This document shows positions 61,838 through 64,000 of a stretch of 64,000 nt of DNA, piece after piece. The DNA is from Bin87 sp965204905. GTDB lineage: Bacteria; Chloroflexota; Dehalococcoidia; Lucifugimonadales; UBA3495. The DNA lies in contig OZ242042.1 of the NCBI GenBank assembly GCA_965204905.1, forward strand, positions 186,001 through 250,000, written 5' to 3'. A program made the position numbers and the translations under genes. The notes under the pieces were generated by a model that was not told the origin of the DNA, did no database searches, and was given only the letters and a program-made list of their open reading frames with translations. Position 1 is the stretch's first letter; every line of letters begins with the position of its first letter.

Positions 61838-62617
61838 ATGACAACCGCAGTAAGAGAAGTCCACGTTTACACCAACCCTGGTTGATTCAGCTGCCGGACG
61901 CTGGAGGAATTCCTCGCGTCCAACGGTGTTCAGTATGAACACCACGACCTGCTGACCGACGACGCGGCCCGCGAAGACCTGAAGTCTCGTGGCGTGCTGT
62001 CCGCGCCCGTCACCATCATCGACGGTACGGAAGTAATCATCGGGTACTACCCCAAGAAGCTGATCCCGGCCCTTGGCCTGGAAGACGCGCCCATCGACCT
62101 GTCGGGCAAAACGGCTTGGCTGGGCGACAAGTACCGCGTGATCCTCGAAGCCGCCGTCCGCGCGACGCTGGAGCTTTCTGAAGAGCAACTGGCCCAGCCG
62201 GTGCAATGGCGGCCGGAAATGCTCCGCGACACATTGGTGCATATCGTGTCGTTCCCGGAACTGGCGTACACCAGCCGGACCCGTGGCTCCATGAGCTCCG
62301 ATGACATGCGGGCCTGCCGCGAGAGCCTGGCGCACCTGATGAAGCCCCAGGAAATTGCCGACTACGCCTGCGGCGTCGCCGACGATCTCGTCGCCTTCCT
62401 CAACAGCGGCGATACCGAGGGATTCGACCGCGTGGTGCCGGCCCACTACGGCGGCGAGGTCACCGTGCTGGAACTGCTCAACATCATCCTGAGCCATAGC
62501 ACCCACCACCTCAAGCAGGTGTACTGGTTCATGGACACCAACCTGGACCAGCCGGCGACGACTCCCGCCACTGAGGAAGACATGGAGGGCATCTTCACGC
62601 CGGCCCAACTGATCTAA
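61838..62617 (+). CDS. Selenocysteine-containing glutaredoxin-like/DinB-like fusion
   Basis: Reading through one TGA gives 259 residues. Residues 1-~85 are glutaredoxin/NrdH-like: EVHVYTNPG-U-FSCRTLEEFL, then a Y-x-x-HDLL strand and SAPVTIIDGTEVIIGYYP with the cis-Pro 'APVT' and GxxVIIGY that bind glutathione or a low-molecular-weight thiol. The TGA (61883-61885, codon 16) falls exactly at the first Cys of a C-x-x-C site (C19 retained). Residues ~110-259 match a DinB/YfiT four-helix metal domain: LVHIVSFPELAYTSR, and SHSTHHLKQVYWFMD with H-x-x-H. AGAGG is 10-11 nt before the ATG. Conventional annotation would split or truncate it. Confidence 0.85.
61896..61921 (+). promoter_or_regulatory. Candidate bacterial SECIS hairpin
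   Basis: Starts 10 nt after the TGA. Lower stem GGACGC (61896-61901) with GCGTCC (61916-61921), a two-base UG bulge on the 5' side (61902-61903), upper stem GAGG (61904-61907) with CCTC (61912-61915), and apical loop AATT (61908-61911). All ten base pairs are Watson-Crick. The loop lies 22 nt after the TGA, inside the range reported for bacterial SECIS elements (about 16-37 nt). If the last G-C pair opens, the loop begins with G, as usually found. Confidence 0.7.
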
Positions 62618-62645
62618 CCACGCCAAGCGCGAGGACTGAAGGAAA

Positions 62646-63617
62646 ATGGCAGAACCACTGATAGCGTTGGACGAGTTGCCCGAAACCCGGGTGATCATAG
62701 CCGGCTGGCGCCGTCAGTGGTCTGACGGCGGCAACATATCCAGCGGGATGCCCCGCTGGTTGATCGACAAGCTGTCGGCGCGGCGCATCGGGCAGATGAC
62801 CGACGAAATTTCGCGGATGTGCTTCCCGTTCCAGGTGGCCGGCACCCACGACCTGTACCGGCCCCGCGCCGCGTTCAACGAGGGCTTGCCCAGCCGTCCC
62901 ATGCAATGGGATAACGGGTTCTGGGACGCCGGCAACGGTTTGGTGATATTCCTCGGCATCGAGCCATGGTATCGCATCGACCTGTACGGCCAGGCTTTCT
63001 TTGAAGCGGTTGCCGCCCTGGGCAACCCCAAAATCGCGGCGGTGGAAGGCTACAACGGGCCCGCGCCGCCCGAGCAGGAGCGGCGGATTTCGTGCGTGTA
63101 CAGCAAAGCGGCAATGGCCGACGAGTTGCGCCAGCACGGTATGCTGTTTTCCAGCTACGGATCCCAACAGCGGCAAGGCCCTACCGTCGGCATGGCGATG
63201 GTGAGCCTGGCCCACTACCAGCATCCCGACGTGGAGATGGTGCGTGTTGGCGCCATGGCCCCGATGTTCCCGTTCAGCGGCGGCAGCGGCGGTCAACTCG
63301 GCATCACCACCGACCACCGGGCGTTTTACGACATCATGCGGCGATTGCGTGCGCTGTACTCCCTGGACATCGACCTATCCGACCTGCGCCCCCGATACGA
63401 GGAGGAAGCGGAGCGGCTCCAGGAATCGCTGGACCGGGTGGCACAGCGCAACGACGAGGCCCGCCGGTACATCGAGCGGGTGCGCGGCGAGCACAACTTC
63501 ATGCCGTTTGAGGAACCCATCGAGTTGCCGCCCGGCATTGAAGGAACCTTGGCCGACATCCTGGGGCAGTTCGACCTGCCCGGCGAGGATGACGACGGCT
63601 TGGCTGGCGCGCGTTGA
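62646..63617 (+). CDS. PAC2 family protein
   Basis: 323 residues. PAC2 (proteasome assembly chaperone 2-like) domain: RVIIAGWRRQWSDGGNISSG near the start, RRIGQMTDEISRMCFPFQVA, a GLVIFLGIEPWYRIDLYGQA core, ISCVYSKAAMADELRQHGML, SLAHYQHPDVEMVRVGAMAP, and an Asp-containing loop before YDIMRRLRALYSLDIDLSD. The C-terminal ~90 residues form a helical tail (EEAERLQESLDRVAQRNDEA). Function in bacteria is not established. ATG 62646 follows the selenoprotein candidate by 28 bp, so co-transcription is likely. Confidence 0.85.
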   Translation: MAEPLIALDELPETRVIIAGWRRQWSDGGNISSGMPRWLIDKLSARRIGQMTDEISRMCFPFQVAGTHDLYRPRAAFNEGLPSRPMQWDNGFWDAGNGLVIFLGIEPWYRIDLYGQAFFEAVAALGNPKIAAVEGYNGPAPPEQERRISCVYSKAAMADELRQHGMLFSSYGSQQRQGPTVGMAMVSLAHYQHPDVEMVRVGAMAPMFPFSGGSGGQLGITTDHRAFYDIMRRLRALYSLDIDLSDLRPRYEEEAERLQESLDRVAQRNDEARRYIERVRGEHNFMPFEEPIELPPGIEGTLADILGQFDLPGEDDDGLAGAR

Positions 63618-63647
63618 TGGCGTCGGGTTCAGGCGGTTAGAAACTGC

Positions 63648-63675
63648 GTAGGGGCGACGCATGCGTCGCCCCTAC
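63648..63675. repeat. Perfect 28-bp palindrome GTAGGGGCG...CGCCCCTAC
   Basis: GTAGGGGCGACGCA and TGCGTCGCCCCTAC form a 28-bp perfect palindrome. It sits between two convergent genes, where it could act as a bidirectional terminator. Best copy of the family also seen at 15396, 27269 and 58117. Confidence 0.75.
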
Positions 63676-63700
63676 ATGGTGACAGGGAATCGACTCGAAG

Positions 63701-64000
63701 CTAGTCAATGACCAGCACGGTGTTCTCCCGACCCTCTCGCCGCATTTCGGCGAGGCCCTCTTCGGGGGTATCGAACTTGTCGTAGTAGAACTCAATGCCG
63801 TTGCCGTCGGGGTCCTCGAAATAGACGCTGCCGGTCATGCCGTGGTCGGTGGTCCGGTCAACCTTGATGTCATTTTCGATCAGGCTGTGGTACAGGTCTC
63901 GGAGGGAATCGAAGTCCTCCACCTGCACGGCGAAGTGATTCAGGCCGATGTTGCCCTTGCGCGTGGCCGGCGAGTCGTCGGATGCCTGGAACAGGGCCAG
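63701..64000 (-). CDS. VOC/glyoxalase-fold protein, 5' truncated by window
   Basis: The last 99 codons of a gene whose start lies beyond the window. Visible: GLNHFAVQVEDFDSLRDLYH (metal-ligand His in NHFAVQV), TGSVYFEDPDGNGIEFYYDK (Glu ligand in GIEFYYD), then EEGLAEMRREGRENTVLVID. A typical beta-alpha-beta-beta-beta half of VOC proteins, which include glyoxalases, extradiol dioxygenases and fosfomycin-resistance enzymes. Substrate cannot be told. Confidence 0.85.
   Translation of the reverse strand: MALFQASDDSPATRKGNIGLNHFAVQVEDFDSLRDLYHSLIENDIKVDRTTDHGMTGSVYFEDPDGNGIEFYYDKFDTPEEGLAEMRREGRENTVLVID

Noticed and set aside
61883..61885. TGA recoded as Trp or Gly throughout the genome
   Set aside because: Several neighbouring genes end naturally with TGA, and W/G codons are used normally, so a general reassignment is not supported.
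61994..62617. Separate gene starting at ATG 61994
   Set aside because: It would begin in the middle of the glutaredoxin fold, and no ribosome site is seen. The continuous frame from 61838 with TGA fits the fold.

Overview
The window is a high-GC bacterial chromosome segment with short intergenic gaps and about 60 genes on both strands. Four luciferase-like flavin monooxygenases, a CaiB/BaiF CoA-transferase, a CitE/HpcH-type lyase, a GMC oxidoreductase, a divergent short-chain dehydrogenase, a fused electron-transfer flavoprotein, many toxin-antitoxin pairs and several families of palindromic repeats occur together. This points to an uncultivated Chloroflexota lineage of the Dehalococcoidia/SAR202 type, possibly host-associated. 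That assignment is inference, because there is no rRNA or other marker in the window.

Layout. 1-4.9 kb: antitoxin-like and HEPN/PaREP1-like genes, a flavin monooxygenase, a pentapeptide-repeat protein with a TIR-like C-terminus, and small membrane proteins. 4.9-11.8 kb: double-domain M16 peptidase, RNase PH, nicotinate phosphoribosyltransferase and a one-chain EtfB-EtfA fusion. 11.8-15.5 kb: a repeat-rich accessory patch with a phage-like HTH gene whose leader is duplicated twice elsewhere. 15.5-20.4 kb: NAD-dependent formate dehydrogenase, YkgJ/DUF2277 pair, Uma2 nuclease-like protein, CaiB and CitE-like enzymes. 20.4-28 kb: two very large FtsX-type permeases and a coiled-coil protein. 28-36 kb: penicillin acylase-family hydrolase, cupin, monooxygenase, CinA-type amidase, TlyA, enoyl-CoA hydratase and a VapBC-like pair. 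36.3-39.8 kb: a frame-disrupted leucine-rich-repeat exported protein and a third copy of the composite repeat. 39.8-46.3 kb: SthA-like flavoprotein, zeta-toxin-like pair, two-subunit CoA-transferase, an OLD-like ATPase coupled to a small putative nuclease, and an SDR lacking catalytic Ser/Tyr. 46.4-53 kb: metalloprotease-like lipoprotein, arylsulfotransferase-like protein, MazF pair, DMT transporter, PlsY and IlvE. 53-60.2 kb: three translationally close MFS transporters, two monooxygenases and a toxin-antitoxin pair. 60.2-64 kb: GMC oxidoreductase, a putative selenoprotein, PAC2 protein and a truncated VOC protein.

Most notable: at 61838-62617 a glutaredoxin-like domain fused to a DinB-like domain has an in-frame TGA (61883-61885) exactly where the first redox cysteine of a C-x-x-C motif should be. 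The second cysteine is intact, the frame stays open for 244 more codons, and a perfect two-stage hairpin with a 5' UG bulge starts 10 nt after the TGA. This is read as a selenocysteine codon with a bacterial SECIS element. No selA/B/C/D gene is in the window, so the decoding machinery must be sought elsewhere in the genome.

The metabolic genes together suggest a heterotroph degrading unusual organic compounds by flavin oxygenation, CoA activation and beta-oxidation-like steps, with electrons passed through ETF and NADH. No ribosomal RNA, tRNA or CRISPR array was recognised.
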